From Coxiellaceae bacterium (lineage in GTDB: Bacteria > Pseudomonadota > Gammaproteobacteria > UBA9339), in assembly GCA_003142435.1 (NCBI GenBank), contig PLMI01000084.1, positions 1-7,452 of the forward strand: 7,452 nucleotides of DNA. Direction: 5' to 3'. Below, piece after piece: positions 1 to 6,251 of this stretch. Position 1 is the first letter of the stretch. Each line of letters starts with the position of its first letter. Both the position numbers and the translations under genes were made by a program. The notes under the pieces are model-generated. The model was not told where the DNA came from and made no database searches. It was given only the letters and a program-made list of their open reading frames with translations.

Positions 1-57
1 GCAATTTTTGCGAGCGTAACCCCGGGGAAAGGTCGGCAACTGCCTAATCTTAACGAA
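1..57 (-). repeat. Dispersed palindromic repeat, copy A (cut by window edge)
   Basis: Read on the minus strand, this stretch matches the first half of the repeats at 2801-2905 and 4427-4534. It shares TTCGTTAA, then ATTAGGCAGTTGCC, then a CCCCGGGGTTAC arm corresponding to CCCAGGGTTAC in copy C. No gap is needed to align it with copy C over these 57 bases. The second half of the hairpin lies before base 1 and cannot be seen. It sits about 40 bases upstream of the yjbQ promoter and points away from yjbQ. Confidence 0.8.
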
Positions 58-95
58 GGTCAATGCGAAAATAACTACTAAGCTTAGCCGTCTAT

Positions 96-104
96 TGTTA
101 TAAT
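96..104 (+). promoter_or_regulatory. Extended -10 promoter of yjbQ
   Basis: TGTTATAAT is a perfect extended -10 element: TG, one base, then TATAAT. No convincing -35 box lies 16-18 bases upstream, which is usual for extended -10 promoters. Transcription would start near base 111, leaving a leader of about 20 bases that contains the ribosome binding site AAGGA at 119-123, six bases before the ATG at 130. Confidence 0.6.
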
Positions 105-129
105 ATTTTATTTTTTAAAAGGAAAAACA

Positions 130-549
130 ATGAATCACTATCGCCAGGAACTATTTTTCAACACATCAACGAAAATTGCCTTTGTTAATATTACGCCAGA
201 AGTTGCGGAATGCGTTAAAAAAAGCGGCATTAAAGAAGGGTTCGTGCTCGTAAATTCTATGCACATAACTTCTTCGGTCTTCATCAACGACGATGAAATT
301 GGCTTGCATCACGACTTCGCCGTGTGGCTCGAAAAACTGGCTCCGCATTCTCCAATTGACCAATATCGTCATAATGATACCGGCGAAGACAATGCTGATG
401 CGCATCTAAAACGCCAAATAATGGGCCGCGAAGTAGTCGTTGCAATTACCAATGGGAAACTTGACTTTGGCCCCTGGGAGCAAATATTTTACGGTGAATT
501 CGATGGCCAAAGGCAGAAACGTGTGTTGGTGAAGATTATTGGTGAGTAA
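130..549 (+). CDS. yjbQ: YjbQ family protein (UPF0047, secondary thiamine-phosphate synthase)
   Basis: This 139-residue protein has the full length and the motifs of the YjbQ/UPF0047 family. Visible are HITSSV (residues 45-50), the H-rich stretch around 60-61, [10 protein letters not shown] at 85-94, and the C-terminal [11 protein letters not shown] at 109-119 followed by E123, D125, G126 and R128. In known members the conserved histidines and acidic residues line a pocket of a small beta-sandwich trimer. E. coli YjbQ has weak thiamine-phosphate synthase activity, and the physiological role is uncertain. The ATG at 130 is supported by AAGGA six bases upstream and by a perfect extended -10. 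The gene stands alone: a repeat lies upstream and the convergent suf genes lie downstream. The substitution of P and E within the usual GtWQ-type motif (here GPWEQ) is mild and does not suggest decay. Confidence 0.9.
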   Translation: MNHYRQELFFNTSTKIAFVNITPEVAECVKKSGIKEGFVLVNSMHITSSVFINDDEIGLHHDFAVWLEKLAPHSPIDQYRHNDTGEDNADAHLKRQIMGREVVVAITNGKLDFGPWEQIFYGEFDGQRQKRVLVKIIGE

Positions 550-833
550 AAAAAGCAAGTTATTGCAGATCTTTGCAAGAACATACTTCACAAACTTAGT
601 TTTCATCAGAACCAAATTCATTATTTAATAAAAATTTCCAAACTGGTAATCTTTCCTTCTGCAAAGGAAACTTTAGCTATAAAGTTTCCTTATATAATAA
701 ATTAAAAGATATACCAAGGAACACAATGGATTATAGGGAGAGTAGCTTTTGAGGATCTAGTTCTTACAATTTCTGCAATTTTTCACGAAAAATACTCTAA
801 TAACATTCAATGTGATACGCGGGAAAGGTGAGA
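550..833. other. Convergent intergenic gap between yjbQ and sufD
   Basis: This 284-base AT-rich stretch contains no gene I can support. It holds a perfect 12-bp hairpin at 664-691 and a weak A/T-only hairpin at 778-793 (ATTTTT-CACG-AAAAAT). An eight-codon frame starts at 726 behind AAGGA (716-720), but there is no reason to believe it is a gene. There is no trace of sufS, sufA or sufE, which often follow sufD, so the suf transcript ends here. Confidence 0.6.
664..691. terminator. Perfect 12-bp hairpin, possible shared terminator
   Basis: AAGGAAACTTTA (664-675) pairs perfectly with TAAAGTTTCCTT (680-691) around a GCTA loop. It lies between the convergent stops of yjbQ and sufD, where a bidirectional terminator would be expected. 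Neither strand has a real T-run after the stem (the plus side continues TATATAATAA) and the stem is poor in GC. It may therefore be a weak terminator or a transcript-stabilising 3' structure. Confidence 0.4.
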
Positions 834-2030
834 TCAAATAATAATGAATGGTTTCCAGCTCTCAGTGATTTCATCAATAAAGGCTGCAATTAGCATTTCC
901 TGCGCCACGGCTTTTTCAATTCCTCGGCTTTGCAGGTAAAAAAGCATCTGTTCGTCTAATTGGCCAACTGTTGCTCCATGAGAGCAATTAACGTCATCAG
1001 CATATATTTCAAGCTCAGGAGAGGTTTTTATTTTTGCGCTGTCGCTTAGCAATAAATTTTTATCTGTTAAGTGCGCTTCATTTTTTATTGTATCTTTTGC
1101 CACAAAAACTCTACCGCTGAAATCAGCTGATGCATCGTCATCAATCACTCCCTTGAACAATGTTTTGCTAACACAATTTGAAGCATCATGCTCAATTCGT
1201 AAAGCCAACTTTAAATGCTCACTTTCTTTAACCACATATAATCCTGTGAGGTCGCAAGCAACATTTTCATGATGTAATTTTATAAAAATATGGTCTTCTG
1301 AAAAAAGTGAACCATCAAGGATATAAGAACATTTTATCTTACTTTGCTTTTCTGGAGATATCTGCAAATTTGCAACATGTTTTGCATTTATTCCGCGCGG
1401 CTGCAATTTAAAATAATTTACTTCTGTAGATTCAGCAGCATTAATAGATGTAAAAAAATTAGCAAATCCGTTATTTTCTTCAAAGCTCACATGTTTTTCA
1501 AAAAAAGTAACCTTTGCACCTTTTTCTACGACAAGTAAATTATGAGCATTAATAAAGAGCGCTGATTTTTTTGTAGAAATAAATAATAATTGAACTGGGT
1601 CGGAAATTACGGCATCTTGCTTCACTTTCAAAAACAATCCGTCTTGCATTAAAGCCACATTTAAAGACGATAATTCCTGTGTTTTATAATCAAAATCAGA
1701 AAAATATTTTTTGCAAAAATTTTCGTGAACTTGCAAAGCGTCACTAAACCTTGAAATTTCCACTCCACTGTCTTGCCTGATTTTATCGGATAAATCAGCG
1801 CAAAAAAAACCATCCACAAAAACCAGCAGTAACCTTTTTTCACTTAGCCGATGTTGCGATAAAAAATCAGATGAAATGCCAGAGCAATTAGGCTTATTTT
1901 TGCTTGCTTGGCTTTGCAACAAACAGCCATCACCTATTATTTTCTGCCAGCGCGATGCTTCATTAGCCAAAAAATAATCAAAGCACTTCTTTTGCAATTC
2001 TCTTAGCCAGGGCTTATCTACATCTATCAT
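834..2030 (-). CDS. sufD: SufD, Fe-S cluster assembly scaffold subunit
   Basis: SufD partners SufB and the ATPase SufC in the SufBC2D scaffold on which Fe-S clusters are built in the cytosol. The C-terminal half carries the family core: FSGRVFVAKDTIKNEAH, then NLLLSDSAKIKTSPELEIYA, then DDVNCSHGATVGQLDE and FYLQSRGI. In the 398-residue reading chosen here, H351 in CSHGAT corresponds to the histidine (His360 in E. coli SufD) needed for cluster assembly, next to C349. The N-terminal half is diverged, as is normal for SufD. I chose the ATG at 2030 because its ATGA overlaps the sufC stop, the classic coupling arrangement. A GTG three codons earlier (2039) would also fit. The length is slightly below the roughly 420 residues of E. 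coli SufD, with nothing missing from the core. It is the last gene of the suf transcript. Confidence 0.93.
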   Translation of the reverse strand: MIDVDKPWLRELQKKCFDYFLANEASRWQKIIGDGCLLQSQASKNKPNCSGISSDFLSQHRLSEKRLLLVFVDGFFCADLSDKIRQDSGVEISRFSDALQVHENFCKKYFSDFDYKTQELSSLNVALMQDGLFLKVKQDAVISDPVQLLFISTKKSALFINAHNLLVVEKGAKVTFFEKHVSFEENNGFANFFTSINAAESTEVNYFKLQPRGINAKHVANLQISPEKQSKIKCSYILDGSLFSEDHIFIKLHHENVACDLTGLYVVKESEHLKLALRIEHDASNCVSKTLFKGVIDDDASADFSGRVFVAKDTIKNEAHLTDKNLLLSDSAKIKTSPELEIYADDVNCSHGATVGQLDEQMLFYLQSRGIEKAVAQEMLIAAFIDEITESWKPFIII

Positions 2031-2764
2031 TCCAACCACCCGTAACCTTTTTCTTCTAACTCTAAAGCCAATTTTTTGTCGCCTGATTGCACTATTTTTC
2101 CTTTATACAAAATATGTACAAAATCAGGCTCAATATAATTTAATAACCGTTGATAATGAGTTACTACAATAAAAGAACGTTCAGAATTGCGCAGGGAATT
2201 TACGCCTTTGGAAATAATTTGCAAGGCATCGATGTCAAGGCCAGAATCTGTTTCATCTAAGATAGTAAGTTTAGGCTCCAATAACATCATCTGTAAAATT
2301 TCATTGCGTTTTTTTTCACCCCCGGAAAAACCGACGTTTACCTCTCGCTGTAAAAAACTTTCATCCATTTCCAAAGAATGCATTTTTTCTCTTACCAAAC
2401 TCGTAAAGTCAAAAGCATCCAATTCTTTCTCACCTCTTTTTTTACGTATGCTATTTAAAGCGGCTTTTAAAAAATACATGTTGTTAATTCCTGGAATTTC
2501 TATTGGATATTGAAATGCTAAAAATATACCCAAAGTAGCGCGTTCTTCTGGAGGCATAGTTAAAATATTTTTTCCAGCAAATTCAATGCTTCCTTTAGTT
2601 ACCGCAAAATTCTCACTACCTACTAAAATATTTGCAAGCGTGCTTTTTCCAGAACCGTTAGGCCCCATAATCGCATGAACTTCGCCTGGTTTTATTTCGA
2701 GGTCAATACCATGCAAAATTTCTTTGTTATCTGTTTTTACGTATAGATTTTTTATTTTTAACAT
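2027..2764 (-). CDS. sufC: SufC, Fe-S cluster assembly ATPase
   Basis: This 245-residue ABC-type ATPase is the energy-coupling subunit of the SufBC2D complex. It is soluble and not a transporter. All nucleotide-binding motifs are present: Walker A GPNGSGKST at 34-42, the Q-loop glutamine at 85 in FLAFQYP, the signature FSGGEKKR at 146-153, Walker B LTILDE ending in catalytic E171, the D-loop SGLD at 174-177, and the switch histidine H203 in VTHYQRLL. FSGGEKKRNEILQ and the ETDSGLD Walker B extension are diagnostic of SufC rather than a transporter ATPase. The length equals the family norm. The gene is separated from sufB by 163 bases containing repeat copy B, and its TGA overlaps the sufD start. 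The ribosome binding site is weak: the leader has only a GAGAAAA about 10 bases upstream of the ATG. Confidence 0.96.
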   Translation of the reverse strand: MLKIKNLYVKTDNKEILHGIDLEIKPGEVHAIMGPNGSGKSTLANILVGSENFAVTKGSIEFAGKNILTMPPEERATLGIFLAFQYPIEIPGINNMYFLKAALNSIRKKRGEKELDAFDFTSLVREKMHSLEMDESFLQREVNVGFSGGEKKRNEILQMMLLEPKLTILDETDSGLDIDALQIISKGVNSLRNSERSFIVVTHYQRLLNYIEPDFVHILYKGKIVQSGDKKLALELEEKGYGWLE

Positions 2765-2800
2765 AATAATATTTTCTCAAATTTCATCTGTTCGTAAAAT

Positions 2801-2905
2801 ATCGTTTTTCGTTAAAATCAAGAGGCGGCCTACCTTTACCCAGGGCGGCTCGCAAAAAACGCTCGCGTGCCCTGGGCTAGAAATTAGGCTGACCTTTCAG
2901 GCCAG
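2801..2905 (+). repeat. Dispersed palindromic repeat, copy B, between sufB and sufC
   Basis: The element is 105 bases long. It begins with the 18 bases ATCGTTTTTCGTTAAAAT, identical to the start of copy C. It continues with a hairpin whose outer arms are CCCAGGGC (2839-2846) and GCCCTGGG (2869-2876), and ends with CTGACCT-TTC-AGGCCAG (2889-2905), which shares GACCTTTCAGG with copy C. The eighth pair of the hairpin is C-G here and T-A in copy C, a compensatory change. The element occupies most of the sufB-sufC gap, so on the suf transcript it would form a strong structure between the two coding regions. Confidence 0.85.
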
Positions 2906-2927
2906 CTGTATGTAAATTTTAAAAATG

Positions 2928-4376
2928 CTAAAATTTATATGCATTTTCTAGACTAACTTCAATTAATTTATTCGCCTCAACGGCAAACTCAAGCGGCAAC
3001 TCCTGAAAAACTGTGCGGCAAAAACCATTTACTATCATAGCTACAGCGTCTTCAGGCTTAATGCCGCGCTGCCGGCAGTAAAAAAGCTGCTCTTCGCTGA
3101 TTTTAGAAACGGATGCTTCATGCTCAACTTTTGCCGTTTTATCGCGCACATCAAGCACAGGGAAAGTATGCGCTCCGCAAGTTGACCCCATCAGCAAAGA
3201 ATCACATTGCGAATAATTGCGCGCATTTTTTGCGCCCGGCAAAACTTTCACCATACCACGATAGGTATTTTGCCCTTTGCCGGCGGAAATACCTTTGGAA
3301 ATGATAGTACTTTTGGTATTTTTACCGATGTGAATCATTTTCGATCCAGTGTCCGCCTGCTGAAAATTATTGGTCAATGCAACGGAATAAAATTCACTCA
3401 TCGAATTATCGCCCTGCAAAATTGTACCGGGATATTTCCAGGTAATTGCCGAGCCGGTCTCAACCTGCGTCCAGGAAATTTTAGAATTTACGCCCTGGCA
3501 CAAACCGCGTTTGGTCACAAAATTATAAATACCGCCCTTGCCTTCTTTATCTCCAGGATACCAATTTTGCACAGTGGAATATTTAATTTGGGCATTATTC
3601 AACGCCACGAGTTCAACTACAGCAGCATGCAATTGATTTTCATCGCGCATTGGCGCTGTACATCCTTCAAGATAACTTACAAAACTATCGTCCTCAGCAA
3701 TAATTAACGTCCTTTCAAATTGCCCAACTTGTGCAGCATTAATACGAAAATACGTTGAAAGCTCCATAGGACAGCGCACACCTTTTGGAACGTAAACAAA
3801 AGAACCATCGCTAAAAACTGCTGCGTTTAAGGCGGCGAAAAAATTATCTCCTGTCGGCACCACAGTTCCCAAATATTTTTGTACCAATTCAGGATGAAGT
3901 TGTACTGCCTCAGAAAAGGGGCAAAATATTACGCCAACATTTGCTAATTTTTCTTTGAACGTAGTTGCGACAGAAACGCTGTCAAAAATAGCATCAATTG
4001 CAACTCCAGCAAGTTTCGCATGTTCACTTAAGGGAATTCCGAGTTTTTTATAAGTTTCTAAAAGTTTGGGATCAACTTCGGCTAAACTTTTGGGCGCATT
4101 TTCTGCAGATTTTGGAGCTGCGTAATAAATTATGCTTTGGTAATCGATCTCATTGTAATGAATATGTGCCCACTTCGGCGGCTTCATTTTAAGCCACAGG
4201 CGATAAGCTTCCAACCTCCACTGCAACATAAAAGCGGGCTCTTTCTTTTTTTGCGATATTAGCGCAATAATTTCTTCATTTAACCCTGGAGGGAAAATAT
4301 CGCTCTCAATATCAGTTACAAACCCATATTGATATTCTTGTGCTATGGTATCTTTTATTTTTTTTTTGTTTGTCAT
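2928..4376 (-). CDS. sufB: SufB, Fe-S cluster assembly scaffold subunit
   Basis: SufB accepts sulfur from the SufS desulfurase system and builds Fe-S clusters together with SufC and SufD. The 482-residue protein matches the family in length and in nearly every core motif: [109 protein letters not shown] and MIVNGFC. By motif alignment, C239 corresponds to E. coli C254, C391 to the sulfur-handling C405, and E418-H419-E420 to the E432-H433-E434 region implicated in cluster assembly, so the active features look intact. The start is the ATG at 4376. There is no obvious Shine-Dalgarno, and the fourth to seventh codons contain a run of ten A residues. Upstream on the same strand are toxin-like remnants rather than an iscR or sufR regulator. 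Confidence 0.97.
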   Translation of the reverse strand: MTNKKKIKDTIAQEYQYGFVTDIESDIFPPGLNEEIIALISQKKKEPAFMLQWRLEAYRLWLKMKPPKWAHIHYNEIDYQSIIYYAAPKSAENAPKSLAEVDPKLLETYKKLGIPLSEHAKLAGVAIDAIFDSVSVATTFKEKLANVGVIFCPFSEAVQLHPELVQKYLGTVVPTGDNFFAALNAAVFSDGSFVYVPKGVRCPMELSTYFRINAAQVGQFERTLIIAEDDSFVSYLEGCTAPMRDENQLHAAVVELVALNNAQIKYSTVQNWYPGDKEGKGGIYNFVTKRGLCQGVNSKISWTQVETGSAITWKYPGTILQGDNSMSEFYSVALTNNFQQADTGSKMIHIGKNTKSTIISKGISAGKGQNTYRGMVKVLPGAKNARNYSQCDSLLMGSTCGAHTFPVLDVRDKTAKVEHEASVSKISEEQLFYCRQRGIKPEDAVAMIVNGFCRTVFQELPLEFAVEANKLIEVSLENAYKF

Positions 4377-4583
4377 TTTTTAAAAATAATTCGCAAATTT
4401 TTTTCTCTTTATTTAGTTTCTCATGCATCGTTTTTCGTTAAAATTAGGCAGTTGCCAACTCTCCCCCAGGGTTACAGTCACGAAAATCACGTGACCTCAC
4501 CCTGGGCTATGACTATATTGACCTTTCAGGTCAAATGGTTGAAAAAAACATGTAATAAAAATATTTTTTACTCTTAACACAAT
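4377..4583. other. Upstream region of sufB
   Basis: About 200 bases separate the small gene at 4584-4781 from sufB. Most of it is repeat copy C. The remaining 50 bases next to sufB are A/T-rich, and I could not pick a convincing -35/-10 pair or an IscR- or SufR-like site. The position of the suf promoter therefore remains open, and the repeat itself lies where a promoter or leader would be expected. Confidence 0.5.
4427..4534 (+). repeat. Dispersed palindromic repeat, copy C, upstream of sufB
   Basis: This 108-base copy is the best preserved. In order it has ATCGTTTTTCGTTAAAAT, a small palindrome GGCAGTTGCC (4447-4456), a long two-part hairpin, and a terminal perfect hairpin TTGACCT-TTC-AGGTCAA (4518-4534). 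The long hairpin has outer arms CCCAGGGT (4465-4472) and ACCCTGGG (4499-4506) and inner arms GTCACG (4477-4482) and CGTGAC (4490-4495). It is the same length as copy B plus three bases. No transposase or flanking duplication is visible. Confidence 0.88.
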
Positions 4584-4781
4584 TTACTCCTGCAATATAT
4601 TTTTAAATTCATCAGGAATTTCAATTTTCTCTGGAGGGATTTCAACAATTTTGCCATTCTGCGATATTACTATACTTTTTCCTGCTTTCTTATGCTCCGC
4701 TAAAGCTCTCGCAACACCTCGTTTTACACCAAAATCCACTTTATTAAAAAAATCATTATCTTGTTCATTTTGAACACTCAT
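4584..4781 (-). CDS. Small hypothetical protein, partner of zeta-like kinase gene
   Basis: This 65-residue, charged, probably cytosolic protein has no signal peptide or membrane segment. The middle reads KRGVARALAEHKKAGKSIVI followed by SQNGKIVEIPPEKI. This resembles the short proteins that commonly accompany zeta-like P-loop kinase genes in bacterial genomes: a helix with alternating basic and acidic residues, then a two-strand hairpin around an NGK turn. An antitoxin role is often suggested for such partners, but I cannot show it. The ATG at 4781 overlaps the stop of the degraded upstream gene (ATGA) and is preceded by a strong Shine-Dalgarno, GAGGTGA at 4792-4786. It looks intact even though its upstream partner is broken. 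Confidence 0.65.
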   Translation of the reverse strand: MSVQNEQDNDFFNKVDFGVKRGVARALAEHKKAGKSIVISQNGKIVEIPPEKIEIPDEFKNILQE

Positions 4782-5024
4782 AATTTCACCTCATTTAGCA
4801 ACTGCCATATCTTATTATCATTTACGATAACATCAGATTTCATATTTTCGCGAGCTATCAACTGCAGCAAAAGCCATTTCTTCGGCCTTAAATGGAGATA
4901 ACCCTGCAGCGATAGCATCGGCATTAACATATTCTTTACAATGCAAAATATCTGGCAATAAATCCATAGATGCTGTTGTTTTCCCAGCCCCATTAGGTCC
5001 TGCAATCATAAATATTTTCGGCAT
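4778..5024 (-). pseudogene. Zeta-like P-loop kinase gene, internally deleted and frameshifted
   Basis: The reading frame from the ATG at 5024 begins MPKIFMIAGPNGAGKTT, a Walker A motif (GPNGAGKT at residues 9-16) typical of zeta-toxin-like kinases. It continues with VNADAIAAGLSPF, also characteristic of the family, and then stops after 63 residues at 4833. A second frame across 4880-4778 encodes LIARENMKSDVIVNDNKIW followed by QLLNEVKL, which resembles the C-terminal end of the same family (an LIA stretch, then V-D/N-xxxW). The two pieces meet near 4855-4880, so roughly the middle half of a gene that normally encodes about 190-200 residues is missing and the frame is lost. The C-terminal stop still overlaps the next gene by ATGA. 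Zeta-type enzymes phosphorylate UDP-sugars or related substrates; this remnant lacks most of the domain and should be inactive. The start at 5024 was chosen over a TTG at 5039 and an ATG at 5036 because the family begins with MPK. Confidence 0.72.
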
Positions 5025-5038
5025 AATATCTAGCATCA

Positions 5039-5066
5039 ATTAAACTATATATAATTGTATTTTCAA
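5039..5066 (-). promoter_or_regulatory. Possible promoter for the zeta-like remnant and partner gene
   Basis: On the minus strand TTGAAA (5066-5061) is followed after 16 bases by TTTAAT (5044-5039). These are five of six matches to each consensus box. It lies in the 46-base gap between the epimerase stop and the ATG at 5024, so the two small genes could be transcribed independently. A/T richness makes chance matches likely. Confidence 0.3.
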
Positions 5067-5070
5067 TTAT

Positions 5071-5988
5071 CTAAACCCACAACTTCAAAAAAGCATTTGC
5101 GCTTTTTCCCGGCATTAACCACTTAACGCCGCTCACGGTATTCATAGCATTGGGAAATCCCATCCACGGCTCAATGCAAATAAATGGCTGCGTTTCCTGC
5201 GTGTAAAGCTGCACATAATTAAACAAATCCGGGTCTTCCAGACCGATAACTTCCATATTAATCTTAAACCCGTCAGGAAATGCAAGCGAAGTTTTCTTAT
5301 CCTCGCTTAATTCAACAAGTTGTTCATTGATATTTGGATCAGCAATTGATACCGGCAAATCAAATAATGGTTGCTCGCCAACTAAATCAGCAAGCTTTTC
5401 ATTATAGCAAAAACGACGCTTTGGTTTATAGTCTAACATTACCTTTTCCTTGCCATGATGCGGTTTTGGCGTTAAAAAATAAGGATGAAATCCGGCATAA
5501 TAAGGCATTGGCTTGTCACCCATATTTGCATAGCGTTGCGCGCAAGTTAAAACACCTTTGCTTATTTGATATTTTAATTCAATCAAAAAATTAAATGGAT
5601 ATTGTGCGAAAGTTTCAGGCGTGTCGCGCAACGCCAATGTAATTCCATCGTGAAAATACTCCGCAACATGCCACTGCATATAGGGAGCAAAACCGTGAAT
5701 TTTCATGTTATAAAGTTTTCCGTCATACAAATAATTTCCTAAAATGCCGCCACGCTCGAGGCGTGCACACACAGGAAAAATAAATGGCCAGCCACCGGGT
5801 AAATGAGGATTTCCCTTTTCCCAAAAGTGATCATGTAAAAACAAAATCTCCCGCCCTTTATTTTGAAATGGCAAAACAATCGATGAGCCCACTCCTCCTT
5901 TATCAGGGACAAATGAGGCTTGCGATATTTCATCGTCTGCCATGATAGTGTAAACATCAAATCCTTTATAATGAGTTTTTTGCGACAT
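5071..5988 (-). CDS. Aldose 1-epimerase-like protein
   Basis: Members of this family interconvert alpha and beta anomers of sugars or sugar phosphates; the substrate cannot be read from sequence. The 305-residue protein shows the family pattern GGWPFIFPVCARL (64-76), then KIHGFAPYMQW with H98, then YAGFHPYFLTP with H168, and FICIEPWMGFPNAMNT with E273 near the end. H98, H168 and E273 occupy the places of the two histidines and the catalytic glutamate of galactose mutarotases. The combination of HGFA, HPYF and EPW-PNA-NT with a closing PG resembles the Slr1438-type subgroup or glucose-6-phosphate 1-epimerases more than classical GalM. The ATG at 5988 is preferred over a TTG at 6006 because GGAG lies about eight bases before it. 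No sugar-pathway neighbours are present. The upstream side is the inverted-repeat element. Confidence 0.87.
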   Translation of the reverse strand: MSQKTHYKGFDVYTIMADDEISQASFVPDKGGVGSSIVLPFQNKGREILFLHDHFWEKGNPHLPGGWPFIFPVCARLERGGILGNYLYDGKLYNMKIHGFAPYMQWHVAEYFHDGITLALRDTPETFAQYPFNFLIELKYQISKGVLTCAQRYANMGDKPMPYYAGFHPYFLTPKPHHGKEKVMLDYKPKRRFCYNEKLADLVGEQPLFDLPVSIADPNINEQLVELSEDKKTSLAFPDGFKINMEVIGLEDPDLFNYVQLYTQETQPFICIEPWMGFPNAMNTVSGVKWLMPGKSANAFLKLWV

Positions 5989-6044
5989 GGTAATCTCCAA
6001 AAACAAATTTTAACAACTGCACGAATATTAATATAATAACGCAT

Positions 6045-6053
6045 ATAATACCA
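6045..6053 (-). promoter_or_regulatory. Outward extended -10 in the left end of the inverted-repeat element
   Basis: On the minus strand the left end reads TGGTATTAT, an extended -10 (TG, one base, TATTAT) facing the epimerase gene about 57 bases away. It is the counterpart of the perfect TGGTATAAT in the right end. No clear -35 box is visible. Confidence 0.35.
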
Positions 6054-6165
6054 TTTCCCATTTAATTTTAGACAAGGTGCGCATGAAGACGAGCAGCGGA
6101 GCATACTTTTAGGTATGTGAGCAGCGATGTCGAGTGCGCAACGCAGTATAAAGTTAAACGGGAAA

Positions 6166-6174
6166 TGGTATAAT
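6166..6174 (+). promoter_or_regulatory. Outward extended -10 in the right end of the inverted-repeat element
   Basis: TGGTATAAT is a perfect extended -10 at the outer edge of the element, directed at yefM-yoeB. Transcripts would start near 6181 and cross the yefM operator, so binding of the toxin-antitoxin complex there could act as a roadblock. Confidence 0.4.
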
Positions 6175-6221
6175 AGCAGAAAATAGGGGAAAAGTCGGGG
6201 GTGATCAATGCAGAAAGACGA

Positions 6222-6251
6222 TTACCATTCTGAAATTTATTATTGCATAAT
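6222..6251 (+). promoter_or_regulatory. Probable yefM-yoeB promoter
   Basis: TTACCA (6222-6227) and CATAAT (6246-6251) are separated by 18 bases and match the consensus at four and five of six positions. The -10 overlaps the left operator palindrome by three bases, which would let bound YefM-YoeB block RNA polymerase. Alternatives further downstream in the A/T-rich leader (for example TATGAT at 6278-6283) cannot be excluded. Confidence 0.45.

Larger units (their letters stand above)
6045..6174. mobile_element. 130-bp MITE-like inverted-repeat element
   Basis: The ends ATAATACCATTTCCCATTTAA (6045-6065) and the reverse complement of 6154-6174 agree at 19 of 21 positions. The symmetry continues inwards: TTTAnAC, then TGCGCA, then GAC, and finally CATAC (6102-6106) pairing with GTATG (6113-6117). 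The centre of this inner hairpin, 6109.5, is exactly the centre of the whole element. No coding frame is present. If the element proper is read as CCATTTCCC to GGGAAATGG, it is bordered by TA on both sides, as expected for TA-targeting IS630/Tc1-mariner transposition. A three-base TAA duplication is also possible. It would be a non-autonomous element moved by a transposase encoded elsewhere. Confidence 0.75.

Noticed and set aside
726..752. An eight-codon frame (ATG at 726) behind AAGGA.
   Set aside because: It is too short to distinguish from chance and has no conserved context.
2187..2513. A 108-codon plus-strand frame.
   Set aside because: It is antisense to the conserved ATPase core of sufC and shows no family resemblance.
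3207..3707. A 166-codon open frame on the plus strand.
   Set aside because: It lies entirely antisense to sufB, whose protein is conserved over the whole stretch; it is a shadow frame.
4465..4506. The long hairpin of repeat copy C as an intrinsic terminator.
   Set aside because: No T-run follows the stem on either strand, and the same structure recurs as a dispersed repeat.
2801..4534. The repeats as a CRISPR array.
   Set aside because: The copies are about 105 bases long, lie far apart with genes between them and occur in both orientations; no short spaced repeats or cas genes are present.
4329..4577. An 82-codon frame running through repeat copy C as a stand-alone gene.
   Set aside because: Its first part is antisense to the sufB start and it has no convincing start or ribosome binding site. 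The shared frame is reported as a property of the repeat instead.
5739..6104. A 121-codon minus-strand frame overlapping the epimerase start and the inverted-repeat element.
   Set aside because: It is an out-of-frame shadow of the epimerase gene and runs into the non-coding element.
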